Positions 1 through 9,814 of a stretch of 43,073 nt of DNA are shown piece by piece. Made by a program: the position numbers and the translations under genes. Below the pieces are notes generated by a model. The model saw only the letters and a program-made list of their open reading frames with translations. It was not told where the DNA came from and made no database searches. The DNA lies in contig SMWD01000146.1 in assembly GCA_004357495.1 (NCBI GenBank), forward strand, positions 1-43,073, written 5' to 3'. This DNA comes from Gammaproteobacteria bacterium. GTDB taxonomy: Bacteria; Pseudomonadota; Gammaproteobacteria; Steroidobacterales; GCA-2729495. Position 1 is the stretch's first letter. The number at the start of each line of letters is the position of its first letter.

Positions 1-2183
1 AGCGGACTGGCCCGAAAGCGCCCTGCCGGGGACGTGATCGGGAAGCCATCGTTATAGTTGCTCAGCACCCTGGTCAAAATACCGCGTGCGGATTGATCCG
101 CGTAGTTGCCGGCACCGTCCGTCAGCGGCATCTGGTCGCCCCATGGATATTTCAGCTGCCCGCCGCCACCGCTGAAGCGCCCGGCCCAGGCCCATTCGGC
201 CTCGGTTGGCAGGCGGTAACCGGTATTGACCGGCGTCACCAGAACAATCTCGCCGTTCTCGAAGACGTAGGCCGGCGGCAGATTATTCTGCGTGCTGAGC
301 CAGTTGCAGTATCCGGTCGCCTCCTCCCAACTCATCATGACGGCAGGGTGGTTGCCGGTCGCGAGCTGCCGGTATTTCTCCGCCCCGGACGTGTGCTTCG
401 GCTTGAATGCCTGGAACCGGCTGTTGGTGACCTCCGTGGTCGCAATATAGAACGGACGCGTCAGTCGGACGCGATGCTGGGCCTCGTTCGCACGCCGGCC
501 CTGTTCCCGTCGCGGCGCGCCCATTTCCAGTTCGCCCGGGCCGATCAGCAACAACGTCGTCCCGTCACTCGTCGTCAGAGTCTGCGGAATGGCCGCCAGC
601 ACCGCTTCGGCGGGCGTCAGCATCCGGATGTCGATTTCCTCCGGCATGCCCGGCTGCGGATTGACTTCCGCGGTGAAGGTTGCAAACCCTGGCTTGCGCA
701 CCTCGATCCGGTGCATGCGCGCGGGCAAGGTCAATTCCTGATTCGCATGCCCGCGCGACTCGCCATCGACAAACAGTTCGGCATCCGCTTGATCGGTCGT
801 GATCCGTACGATGCCGAGCCGCGGTTCCAGCGTCAGGCGCACGGTGTGCCCGCGACGCGATTCCATCTCGACCGACCGGGTCACGGTGCCGAAGCCCGGC
901 TTCGACACGATGACCTCGTAGCGTCGCCCCGGCGCGAGTTCAACCTCGGCCGGTGTCGTACCGCGGTACCGGCCATCCACGCTGACCGCGGCGCCGGTCG
1001 GCATACTGACGATGCTGAGCAGACCATCGACCTCGACCAGCGCAATCAGCGGCAGTTGCTCAGGCCGGCCCGCGTCGACGGAAAGCGTATGGGTCCAGCT
1101 CTTGTAGCCGCCCTTGCGCACCAGCACCGCATGCTCGCCTGCCATGATCGACACCGTCGCCGGGGTCCGGCCCACTACCTGTTCATCGACATAGATCTCG
1201 GCGTCCGGCGGATCCGTGACGAATGCGATGTCACCCCACGCGGGCTGGAGCTCGGCGTGTAATTCCTGGCGTACCTCGCGGCCCTCGATTTCCACGCCAG
1301 CGGTAAATTCGAGATAACGTTGCGTGACAATCCGCATCGCATGCGCACCTACCTCGACCTCCACACCGACACCGGGCAGCACACCGACCTCCGCATCATC
1401 GATGAACAAGCGCCCCTCGACCTCGGGGTCAGTCGTCACGACCAGCCATCCGGGCAGCTTGCGCATGACAAACCGGAACGACGGATTGGGGCTGTCATCG
1501 ACGACGATCACCTCGCGCGCCGGGTGATAGCCCTCGGCCGACAGCATGATGCGGTAGTCCCCCTGGCGCAGCAGATAGCGCCCGCCCATCTTCGGCGCGA
1601 TGAGCCCGCCGACGATACGTATCTCGGTATCTGCGGGTTCGACCTCGATGAGTACTGCCTGTGCGGTAAACAAATAGACGGCGACGACAAACAACCCGCC
1701 GAGTGCGCCGTAGACGACCCACTTGATACGCGCCGCCGTCCGCCCCCGGGCGGCCGGGCGCAACGGCTGCGCGCGCATCTGCACCGGCGTAATCGGCTCG
1801 GGTGCGTCCGCCGCCGCGGCGGCAGGCGGCACCAACTCCGGCGGCAATGTCTCGTATTCGAGCACCGGCCGGGTGACGACGAAGCGCAGTACATCGTCAT
1901 CGAATTCACAGGCGATATGAACGCCGCCCATCGCGATGGTGTCACCGGCAATCAGCCAGCGATTGGCCGTGATGATCTCACCGTTGACCGTGACCTCGGT
2001 GCCGACGCCTCTGTGCAGAAACGGCCGCCCCTCGAGCAAATCGATCGACGCGCCGGAACCGCCGGTGACGGAACCGGGAATCCGGATTTGTGCTGTCGTC
2101 TGGCTGCCGATATTCAGCGGTAAGTTTTCGTCGGAAATCGACCGCACACCATTCGAATCGACAATCACAATCTTGCGACTCAA
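1..2183 (-). CDS. FHA-like / PEGA-repeat / SUMF1 (formylglycine-generating-enzyme-like) protein, C-terminus cut by window edge
   Basis: Minus frame open from the left edge to a TTG at 2183 (TTGA overlap with the kinase stop). N-term LSRKIVIVDSNGVRSISDENLPLNIGSQTTAQIRIPG looks FHA-like; then a TM segment, repeated PEGA-like units (EIYVDEQVVGRTPATVSIMAGEHAVLVRKGGY), and a SUMF1 domain (ATTEVTNSRFQAF, MSWEEATGYCNWLS, YRLPTEAEWAWAGR, NYNDGFPITSPAGRF). Absent from the ORF track because it has no stop in the window. Confidence 0.85.
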   Translation of the reverse strand, partial: MSRKIVIVDSNGVRSISDENLPLNIGSQTTAQIRIPGSVTGGSGASIDLLEGRPFLHRGVGTEVTVNGEIITANRWLIAGDTIAMGGVHIACEFDDDVLRFVVTRPVLEYETLPPELVPPAAAAADAPEPITPVQMRAQPLRPAARGRTAARIKWVVYGALGGLFVVAVYLFTAQAVLIEVEPADTEIRIVGGLIAPKMGGRYLLRQGDYRIMLSAEGYHPAREVIVVDDSPNPSFRFVMRKLPGWLVVTTDPEVEGRLFIDDAEVGVLPGVGVEVEVGAHAMRIVTQRYLEFTAGVEIEGREVRQELHAELQPAWGDIAFVTDPPDAEIYVDEQVVGRTPATVSIMAGEHAVLVRKGGYKSWTHTLSVDAGRPEQLPLIALVEVDGLLSIVSMPTGAAVSVDGRYRGTTPAEVELAPGRRYEVIVSKPGFGTVTRSVEMESRRGHTVRLTLEPRLGIVRITTDQADAELFVDGESRGHANQELTLPARMHRIEVRKPGFATFTAEVNPQPGMPEEIDIRMLTPAEAVLAAIPQTLTTSDGTTLLLIGPGELEMGAPRREQGRRANEAQHRVRLTRPFYIATTEVTNSRFQAFKPKHTSGAEKYRQLATGNHPAVMMSWEEATGYCNWLSTQNNLPPAYVFENGEIVLVTPVNTGYRLPTEAEWAWAGRFSGGGGQLKYPWGDQMPLTDGAGNYADQSARGILTRVLSNYNDGFPITSPAGRFRASP

Positions 2184-4525
2184 ATCGGTTCCTCACAGCT
2201 CATTATGATTGGCTCGGGATTACCAACTCCTTTCGGCAGCACATTAAAGTTTCGCCGCACATCACGGTAACCGGCGCGACTCCCGACCGCCACGTACCGG
2301 CCTGGTTTGAGATCGACCGTCCGGGTCAGAAATAGCCCCAGGCTGCCAACTTTGTATATCACAACCTCGGTCAGGTTGTCGGACTGAAACACGACGGGCG
2401 CCGCTATGGCAGCGATGCGCAGCGCCTCGTCGAGTTGCGCTATTTGCCCCTCAAGGACGGGCCCCGGGCCCGGCACCGCGCGCGCCTGGTTCAACGCGTT
2501 GCGCGCTCGCGCGGCGACGCGGTCGTCATTGAATCGATCCGTGTTCCCCAGCGCCTTCTCGAGTTGTCCGTTCAGTGCCTGGCGTTCGGCGGCGCGCACG
2601 CGGTTCTGCCGGGCCGAAACCAGCCCCGACTCCAGCTGCAAAATAGCCTCATAGGTTGCGACTGCATCGGTCCAGTTCTCGCGACCTTCGGCCTCGCGCG
2701 CACGCGCTTGCAAGCGAATCACCTGCGCCAGCTGCGCTTCTGCTTCCAGCGCACGCAATGCCTGCCCGGCATCGGCATCCCCGGGGCGGATTCCCAGTGC
2801 CGCATTGAACGCGCTGCGGCCAGCCGCGAAATTCTCACGCGACATGGCTGAAAATCCCTCGGCCATCCGCGTCTCGTAACCGATCAGCGCGATGCGCTCG
2901 CGACTGTGCGCCAGACCCTCGCGCGCCGGTAGCCACTGCGGATCGATCGCGAGCGCACGCTCATAAGCCGCCGCCGCCGCGGTAAAATCTCCGGCCGACT
3001 CGAGCTCAGCTGCATCCAGCGTCAGTTCGAGCACCTGGTCCAGCTGCTGCGCGCGCACCAGGCCCGCACGTGCGTCGGCGTTGACCGGCTCGATCGCAAG
3101 CGCGAGCTCGAATTTTTCGATCGCGCCAGCTTGCTCGCCGGCATCGATCGCGGCAAAGCCAGCGCTCAATGCGTCGCCCAAAATTCCGGCGGCCTGCGGT
3201 TCAAGCAGCCTCATCAGGTTCAGCGCCTGACGATAATTCGTCGATGCTGCGCTGTAGTTCCGGGTGCGATACACGGCGTCTCCGGCTTCGGCCAGCCGGT
3301 GCGCCTCGGCCCAGCTCTCGCCGCCCCAGGCATCGACGCCGAGTGCTTTCAGACGATCTTCGATGACCAGCAGTTCACCGAGTATCTCGTCGGTAATCTC
3401 GCGTTGCACTTGCAGACCGACCGGATCGACCACCGCCTCCGGCTCGGCCGGTCGCACCTCGATATCCTCAGCCGCCTGCCGCGACGCCGCAGCGCGGCGT
3501 TCATCGACTGCGTCCGGCAGCAGAAAGATCACCAGCAACGCAACCACGCCGAGCGCCACCAGCCCCCCATAGACGAGGCCGGGCGCCAGGCCCTTGCCGG
3601 TCGGCTCGATACGCCGCAGCGGCGTCGCCGGGCCGCTACTCGGCGGCGACTCAACCGGCCCACGCCGGCTGACCGGTGCGATGATGTCATCGGTCGCAGC
3701 CGGATTTACGGTCGATGGAGGATAATCCGCATGGATCTCCTCGAGCGCACTGCGCACCGCACCGATGCCTGCCGGACGCCGCTCGGGCGCCTTGTCCAGC
3801 ATCGCCAGCAGCAACTTCGCGAGCAGATCCGGCAGCGCCTGACCGGTTGCGTCGACCGACAGGGCTGCCGGACGTTCCGTGCGAATGCGGTCGGCTGTCA
3901 CGTCTGGATGAAATAACGGCACACCGGACAGCAACTCGTACAGCAGCGCACCGAACGCGTACACGTCGTCCGTGACCGCAGCGGGCTGGCCTGCCAGTTG
4001 CTGCGGGCTCATCGACGGCAGCGAGCCACCGCCGCGCGGCTGCGTCTCGAGATATAGCGCAGCGATTCCGAAATCGCTCAGGTAGCACACCCCGTTCCGA
4101 TCGAGCAACACATTGCTCGCCTTGACGTCGCGGTGAATGAGGCCGGCACGATGTGCGTACGCGAGCGCATCGCAAACCATCAACGACTGCTGAACGATCT
4201 GCTGGAACGGCGCGCCGCGTGTGCTGGCCAGCGTATCGCCTTCGATGTATTGCATCGAAATGTAGTAGCGGTCATCGGTTTGATGAAAGTCGAAGATCCG
4301 CACGATGTTCGGGTGCACCAAAGCGCGTGCGCGGCTGCATTCGGTGCGCAGCAAATCGACCAAGCCGGCCGATTCAGCGCAGCGTGGATCAAGCAGTTTC
4401 AGCGCCACCCGTTCTGCGAGCTGCGCATCGTCCGCCAGCCAGATCTCACCCATGCCGCCACGGCCCAGTTGGCGAATGAGCGTAAAGCGATCGGAAAAAA
4501 TCAGCCCGGTAACCAGCCCTTCCAT
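2180..4525 (-). CDS. Serine/threonine protein kinase with TM segment and TPR-like C-terminal region
   Basis: LGRGGMGEIW, VALKLL, HRDVKASNVLL, DFGIAAL kinase motifs; TM GLVYGGLVALGVVALLVIFLL; repeated TPR-like helices. Confidence 0.93.
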   Translation of the reverse strand: MEGLVTGLIFSDRFTLIRQLGRGGMGEIWLADDAQLAERVALKLLDPRCAESAGLVDLLRTECSRARALVHPNIVRIFDFHQTDDRYYISMQYIEGDTLASTRGAPFQQIVQQSLMVCDALAYAHRAGLIHRDVKASNVLLDRNGVCYLSDFGIAALYLETQPRGGGSLPSMSPQQLAGQPAAVTDDVYAFGALLYELLSGVPLFHPDVTADRIRTERPAALSVDATGQALPDLLAKLLLAMLDKAPERRPAGIGAVRSALEEIHADYPPSTVNPAATDDIIAPVSRRGPVESPPSSGPATPLRRIEPTGKGLAPGLVYGGLVALGVVALLVIFLLPDAVDERRAAASRQAAEDIEVRPAEPEAVVDPVGLQVQREITDEILGELLVIEDRLKALGVDAWGGESWAEAHRLAEAGDAVYRTRNYSAASTNYRQALNLMRLLEPQAAGILGDALSAGFAAIDAGEQAGAIEKFELALAIEPVNADARAGLVRAQQLDQVLELTLDAAELESAGDFTAAAAAYERALAIDPQWLPAREGLAHSRERIALIGYETRMAEGFSAMSRENFAAGRSAFNAALGIRPGDADAGQALRALEAEAQLAQVIRLQARAREAEGRENWTDAVATYEAILQLESGLVSARQNRVRAAERQALNGQLEKALGNTDRFNDDRVAARARNALNQARAVPGPGPVLEGQIAQLDEALRIAAIAAPVVFQSDNLTEVVIYKVGSLGLFLTRTVDLKPGRYVAVGSRAGYRDVRRNFNVLPKGVGNPEPIIMSCEEPI

Positions 4526-4538
4526 CGACGCTGTACGA

Positions 4539-5774
4539 TCAATCGGAGGCAGCCTGCGGCTGATCCAGTAACGGGTCAGCCGGAGCAGGCAAGCCGGTTT
4601 CGGATGCGAATATCTCGCGCAAGAGTCGCCGCCATTCCTGGTATTTCTCTTCAGCAGTGCCGGTCAGGCGACGCGTCTGGCCCTCGACTTCGATCAGCAA
4701 CGGCTCGGTCTCTGCCTCGAACGATGAGCCGAGCTCTTTCAGCGACTCGCCGTGCAACTTGGCCTCCGAGGATTTTCCGAAGCCACTGCGGATACCCTCG
4801 ATGCCGCCGAGTATCGCCGTGTTCGTGATGGCGGAGTTGCTGCCCCCGCTGCCCTCGTACGCGACGGCGCCGAGAATTGCGGCCAACCCCAGCAGTTGGC
4901 GCATCCGCGCCGAGCGCTTGAGCTCCTGGTAGCTGATGGTTTCCTCGCGTGACATCTTGCGCCAGTCCTCGTACGGCAGTGACATCTCGTAGTACAGGCC
5001 CGCGTAGTACTCGTTCAGCGTATCGACGAACGCGTACTCGCGTTCGCGAACCGCGCGCATGCGCGCCAGCATTGGATCGTCTTCGGCCGGCAAGCGACGA
5101 ATCGTATATTTACCGTCGTCTTCTTCGAGGTGATTGCCAAAGGCCGACGGCACGAGATCGGCCGCGAAGCGGAGTTCGGCGACCTGCCGGATGGTGCCGA
5201 GTTTTTTCTCTGACAATTTCTCGCGCGCCGCAAGCAGATCGTTGGCGATATCGTTGTAGATGTTCTGATACGGATCCTGAGTCAGATCACGATATTTCGA
5301 GTAAGCCTTCTCGGGTACTCGCGACTTGTAGGTCTCGTTCAGCCATTCCCGGCCGGTCGCATCCCAGGCGCCGATCCGCAACTCGACCTCGAGGCCATCG
5401 GAACGATCGACACGCCCCCAAACCACGAGATCGACGGCATCCGAACGTTCCGGCAGCACCCAGACCGAACCCCAGAGGCCAGTACCCTCGAGTGTCTTCT
5501 TCAGATGATAGGGCATGAAACGCGCTTCGGCACGACGCACATCCGGGAACACGAAATCGGCTGCGTCTTCCTGGTCCTCGGGAACGCCCGGGTCGAACAG
5601 CAGGATACCCACGTCAAGCAGTGCGACCGCGGCGATTTCCGTCTCGGCGTGGACAACCTCGATCGAATCATACTGCACGGTGCGCGAAGTCGAGCATCCA
5701 ACAGCGATGATGAGAACCATCGCCGCGAAGGCGTAAGGCTCAGGTCGCATAATTGTCGGGTAATCGAGCCGCAT
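4539..5774 (-). CDS. Predicted lipoprotein of unknown function
   Basis: 411 aa, lipobox-like FAAMVLIIAVGCSTS; same strand and tightly spaced with kinase operon. Confidence 0.8.
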   Translation of the reverse strand: MRLDYPTIMRPEPYAFAAMVLIIAVGCSTSRTVQYDSIEVVHAETEIAAVALLDVGILLFDPGVPEDQEDAADFVFPDVRRAEARFMPYHLKKTLEGTGLWGSVWVLPERSDAVDLVVWGRVDRSDGLEVELRIGAWDATGREWLNETYKSRVPEKAYSKYRDLTQDPYQNIYNDIANDLLAAREKLSEKKLGTIRQVAELRFAADLVPSAFGNHLEEDDGKYTIRRLPAEDDPMLARMRAVREREYAFVDTLNEYYAGLYYEMSLPYEDWRKMSREETISYQELKRSARMRQLLGLAAILGAVAYEGSGGSNSAITNTAILGGIEGIRSGFGKSSEAKLHGESLKELGSSFEAETEPLLIEVEGQTRRLTGTAEEKYQEWRRLLREIFASETGLPAPADPLLDQPQAASD

Positions 5775-5788
5775 ACGAACCTCGGTTA

Positions 5789-6805
5789 TTATTTAATGCT
5801 CATCTGCTTGCGGTATTCGTCCCAGAGCGCTTCGCGTATATCCGGATCCTGCTCGGCCATGGCAGCTTCGCGAAGCTGCCGCGCGACCTGGTCGTCACCG
5901 CTACCGTCTGCGGGGATATCCTCGGGAATGTTCCCCACCATGGCGCCGTCCCGGTCTGACTCATCCAGGTCTCCGCCCTCGAACTCGCCCTTGGCGTTTT
6001 GCTCGCCACCGCCGCCGGCTTCGGAACCGGCTTCGGCCGAGCTGCCGGATGCGCCACCACTCGTGCCGCTGTTGCCCGGAATATCGGCCATGCCGCCGCC
6101 CGCCATACCGCCGCCGGCAGGGGCGCCGTAGCCGCCGCGGCCAGCCGCATCGCTGACGGATTTTGAATCTCCGGCTTCGCGCTGCCGTGCCGAACCGCCG
6201 GAGCCGCCTCCGGTCGAAGCCATTCCCGAACGCTCGCCCTCCATCATGCCGTCGAAATCGCCCAGCGACTTCTCGAACAGGTCATCCAGCTCGCCGGTGT
6301 CGGCCATGCCACCGGCGCCTTGCGAGCCACTCCCGGCGGAACCCGTGCCCTGAGAACCCGCACCCTGGGAGCCGGTATCGGCCATGCCACCGGCGCCTTG
6401 CGAGTCGCTCCCGGCGGAACCCGTGCCCTGAGAACCCGCACCCTGGGAACCGGTGCCCGACGTCTCAGCACCTGATTTCCCGGCGCCTGATTTCTCGGCG
6501 CCCGGCAGATTGGCGCCCGATCCGGCCTGGTCGCCACTGCCGGACTGCGCCCCGCCCTGCGATCCCGACTCAGAACCGGTCGCCGAACCCGTCTTGCCCG
6601 CAGAACCGGACTGGCCCTGAGAACCGGACTGGGAACCGGATTGAGGTATCGACGGGAAGGGTGAGGAGGTGCCGCTGGATCCGGCGGACCCCGATGAACT
6701 GCTCGGTTTTTGCAGGCTCGAATTACAGCCGCCCAGCATCAGCAGCACGACCAGCACGACGACCGGTCCGGCACCGCGTTTCGTTCGGATATCCTGAATC
6801 ATCAT
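5789..6805 (-). CDS. Gly/Ser/Gln-rich low-complexity lipoprotein
   Basis: MMIQDIRTKRGAGPVVVLVVLLMLGGCNSS lipobox; long GSQG/GSAG-rich region; ordered C-term NIPEDIPADGSGDDQVARQLREAAMAEQDPDIREALWDEYRKQ. Start at 6805 preferred over the 6886 ORF start. Confidence 0.75.
   Translation of the reverse strand: MMIQDIRTKRGAGPVVVLVVLLMLGGCNSSLQKPSSSSGSAGSSGTSSPFPSIPQSGSQSGSQGQSGSAGKTGSATGSESGSQGGAQSGSGDQAGSGANLPGAEKSGAGKSGAETSGTGSQGAGSQGTGSAGSDSQGAGGMADTGSQGAGSQGTGSAGSGSQGAGGMADTGELDDLFEKSLGDFDGMMEGERSGMASTGGGSGGSARQREAGDSKSVSDAAGRGGYGAPAGGGMAGGGMADIPGNSGTSGGASGSSAEAGSEAGGGGEQNAKGEFEGGDLDESDRDGAMVGNIPEDIPADGSGDDQVARQLREAAMAEQDPDIREALWDEYRKQMSIK
6300..6455. repeat. Two direct 78-bp tandem copies within the Gly-rich lipoprotein gene
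   Basis: tcggccatgccaccggcgccttgcgag... recurs at 6300 and 6378; encodes a 26-aa unit GSQGAGSQGTGSAGS(D/G)SQGAGGMADT. Confidence 0.9.
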
Positions 6806-7067
6806 AAGCAAATCCGGCAAGACAGACTCTGGACCATTATATCGCCGGGTCCACTCGGGTGGTCTATATTTTGGAGACGATTGCACAGCTTAAGTTCAAT
6901 CCATCAGGCGGTCCGGCAACCCGCCGTGGCGGCGCCGGGTGCCGGCAATTCTCGCTGCGACCGTCGTACGCGTCCAGGCGACCAGTGAGCGGCCCTGGCC
7001 ATGGCCCGCCGGGCGACCTGTCTGCCAAGCCCCTAAACTCCGGCGGGCCGCACACCAGGACCAATGC

Positions 7068-8378
7068 ATGACACAGGCAACACAGGACACTCGCTTGCTC
7101 GGGTACCTCTGGCTGCAGCCGGGATTCAGCACAATGAACGGCTACACGCTTTTATGGGCCTGCCTGACCGGCATCCCGTTTCTCGTCGTCATCAATTTCA
7201 TCCAGCCGTACATCCTGTCGGCCATGCTCGATGTACCGATGGAAATGCAGGGCTCGGTCAGCGCCAGACTGGCCGTACTGCACGAATTCATCATGATCGC
7301 CCTGACCGGACCCGCCGGTGCACTGGCCGACCGCATCGGCCGCCGCCGGGTTCTGACCAGCGGCTACATCATTGCCGCGGCCGGCCTGGCCGTGTACCCG
7401 TGGGCCGAATCGGTCGACGGTCTGATCATGATTCGGGTCGTCTACGCGATCGGCGCCGCGATGCTGGTATCCGGCTACTCGGTCCTGATCGCCGACTACC
7501 CGCGAGAAAAATCGCGCGGCGCATTCGTTGCCATCGGCGGTGTGCTGAACGGCCTGGGCATCCTGATGCTGATAGCGCTCGGCGGTAATCTGCCGAAATG
7601 GCTCGTCGATGCGGGCTACAGTGCCGTCGACGCCGGCCGCCTGGCCATGCTGGTCATCGGCATTGCCTGCGCGGTCGCCGGCGTATTCGTGTACCTGGGC
7701 TTCAAGGGCGGCGACCCGGGCGTCCACGACGAGGCCAAACCCCCGCTGCTCGCACTGCTAAGGAAGGGCTTCGGTGCCGCGCGTAACCCGCGCATCGCCG
7801 TAGCGTATGCATCCGCATTCACCGCGCGGGGCGACGTCGTCGTCATCGGCACCTACGTGTCACTGTGGGGCACCCAAGTCGGAATCAGGGAAGGCCTGAG
7901 TGGAGCGGACGCGCTGCAGCAAGCGATGATTATCTTTGCCGTCATCCAGTCCGCCGCGCTGTTCACAGCACCGCTCATCGGCATCCTGAACGACAAGATC
8001 AACCGGGTGACGGCACTGATCCTGGGTATGGGTGTGGCCGCACTCGGCTACCTGGCGTTCGGCCTGCACGACGACCCGTTCGGCGGTGCCGGCATCGGCG
8101 TTGCGGTATTACTCGGGATCGGCCAGATCAGCGCGATCCTGGCCGGGACGACGCTGGTCGGCCAGGAAGCCGACCCGAACATCACCGGCGCGACGCTCGG
8201 AGTCTGGAGTTTCTGCGGCGCAATCGGCACGCTGATCGGCTCGTACTTCGGCGGCATGTTGTACGACTTGTGGACCCCGGGCGCACCCTTCCTGCTGATG
8301 GGCGCCCTGAACGTGCTCGTCATGTTCGCCGCAATCTGGTGTCGCATCAAATTTCCGGGCAACGAATGCCTGCAGTGA
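7068..8378 (+). CDS. MFS transporter
   Basis: 437 aa, about 12 hydrophobic segments, motif GALADRIGRRRVLTSGYII; start at MTQATQD chosen. Confidence 0.9.
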   Translation: MTQATQDTRLLGYLWLQPGFSTMNGYTLLWACLTGIPFLVVINFIQPYILSAMLDVPMEMQGSVSARLAVLHEFIMIALTGPAGALADRIGRRRVLTSGYIIAAAGLAVYPWAESVDGLIMIRVVYAIGAAMLVSGYSVLIADYPREKSRGAFVAIGGVLNGLGILMLIALGGNLPKWLVDAGYSAVDAGRLAMLVIGIACAVAGVFVYLGFKGGDPGVHDEAKPPLLALLRKGFGAARNPRIAVAYASAFTARGDVVVIGTYVSLWGTQVGIREGLSGADALQQAMIIFAVIQSAALFTAPLIGILNDKINRVTALILGMGVAALGYLAFGLHDDPFGGAGIGVAVLLGIGQISAILAGTTLVGQEADPNITGATLGVWSFCGAIGTLIGSYFGGMLYDLWTPGAPFLLMGALNVLVMFAAIWCRIKFPGNECLQ

Positions 8379-8494
8379 CAAGCAACGGGTGAGTTCATCG
8401 CAGCGATCCGCAACCACCGGGCCGAGCGGCCGACGACGACATAAAGTGCTAGCATCCCGCCCCTTGCAATAACAAAAAACCAAAGGACATGATC

Positions 8495-8962
8495 ATGGCG
8501 TTAGCGGAAGTGCTGTCTGACCTGCAGGCCAAAGTCGGCGAAGAGATACACGTCAGCGACTGGCTGCCGGTCACCCAGGAACTGATCGACATGTTCGCCA
8601 ACGCGACGGGCGACAAGCAATGGATCCACATCGACCCCGAACGTGCGAAGGCCGAATCGCCGTACGGCTGCACGATTGCACACGGCTACCTGACCCTGTC
8701 GCTGTACCCGATGCTGCGCGGGCTGGTCGATGCGCAAGAGCCGCTGTTCCCCGGCGTGCAGAACGTCATCAACTACGGGATGAACAAGCTGCGTTTCACG
8801 AACGCCGTCAAGGTTGGCAGCAAAATCCGGGCGCATTGCACGATCCTCGCCGCCGAGGAAGTCAAGAACAGCATTCAACTGACGGAACAGTACACGGTCG
8901 AGATCAAAGATCAGGAGCGGCCCGCCTGCGTTGCCGAATGCATCATGCGGCTGTATTTCTGA
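8495..8962 (+). CDS. MaoC-like (R)-specific enoyl-CoA hydratase
   Basis: Hot-dog fold signature: QELIDMFANATGDKQWIHIDPERAKAESPYGCTIAHGYLTLSL. Confidence 0.93.
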   Translation: MALAEVLSDLQAKVGEEIHVSDWLPVTQELIDMFANATGDKQWIHIDPERAKAESPYGCTIAHGYLTLSLYPMLRGLVDAQEPLFPGVQNVINYGMNKLRFTNAVKVGSKIRAHCTILAAEEVKNSIQLTEQYTVEIKDQERPACVAECIMRLYF

Positions 8963-8981
8963 TCCGCCGCGAGACGCTCCC

Positions 8982-9761
8982 TTGACAAACAACCCGGTAG
9001 CCGAAGAATTTCTGCTGGTCGAACGTCATGCCGAGGTGCTGACGCTGACGATTAATCGGCCGGAGGCGCGCAACGCGCTGCGCATGGACCTGCTCGACGC
9101 GCTCGGTGACACACTCGCGAATCACGCCAGCGACGAGGATCTGAAGTGCGCGGTCATCACGGCGGTCGGCGATCAATGCTTCGCCGCCGGCGGCGACTTG
9201 AAAGAACTGGACGCCGTGCGCTCGATAATCGAGGCCGAGATGATGTCAAAACGCGGCCGGCGCGCACTGCACCGCATACGCACGTTTCCGCTACCGGTGA
9301 TCGGCGCTCTGAACGGGCTCGCGCTCGGCGGCGGCGCGGAACTCGCAATGGCCTGTGATCTGCGAGTCGCCGCCGCACACGCCGAGATCGCCTTCCTGCA
9401 CGGGCAGTTGAACTGCACCACCGCCTGGGGCGGCGGCATCGATCTGATCGCGGCCATCGGCAGCGAACGCGCACTGGACCTGCTGCTCAGCGCGCGACGG
9501 CTGTCGGCAAGCGATGCCGCCGCGCTTGGCATCGTGCATCGCGTCTGCGCAGACGGCCAGTCACTGGATGATTGCCTGAAAGAATTCCTCGCACCGTATC
9601 TTTTGCGCAGTCGACAGGTGCTGAAAGGCTACAAGGCATTGACCGGCGCATACCGGCAGTCTGTACACGAACGCCTGCTGGAAACAGAGCAAACGAACTT
9701 CGTCACCACCTGGACGCACGCAGATCACTGGGCCGCCGTCGAGAGCAGAAAGAAAAAGTAG
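8982..9761 (+). CDS. Enoyl-CoA hydratase/isomerase family protein
   Basis: Crotonase motifs NRPEARNALRMDLLDAL, FAAGGDLKEL, ALNGLALGGGAELAMACDLRVAA; probable TTG start at 8982. Confidence 0.9.
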   Translation: MTNNPVAEEFLLVERHAEVLTLTINRPEARNALRMDLLDALGDTLANHASDEDLKCAVITAVGDQCFAAGGDLKELDAVRSIIEAEMMSKRGRRALHRIRTFPLPVIGALNGLALGGGAELAMACDLRVAAAHAEIAFLHGQLNCTTAWGGGIDLIAAIGSERALDLLLSARRLSASDAAALGIVHRVCADGQSLDDCLKEFLAPYLLRSRQVLKGYKALTGAYRQSVHERLLETEQTNFVTTWTHADHWAAVESRKKK

Positions 9762-9773
9762 GCAGCCTGCTTT

Positions 9774-9800
9774 TGTGGGAGCGGCTTTAGCCGCGATTCT
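9774..9800 (+). repeat. REP-like palindrome (tgtgggagcggctttagccgcgatt)
   Basis: Same about 25-bp motif seen repeatedly in window; located in convergent intergenic space. Confidence 0.85.
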
Positions 9801-9814
9801 TTGCCGGACACCGA

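Noticed and set aside
93-1262. 389-aa + strand ORF
   Set aside because: Exact antisense register of the SUMF1/PEGA coding frame; Arg/His-rich translation typical of GC-rich antisense.
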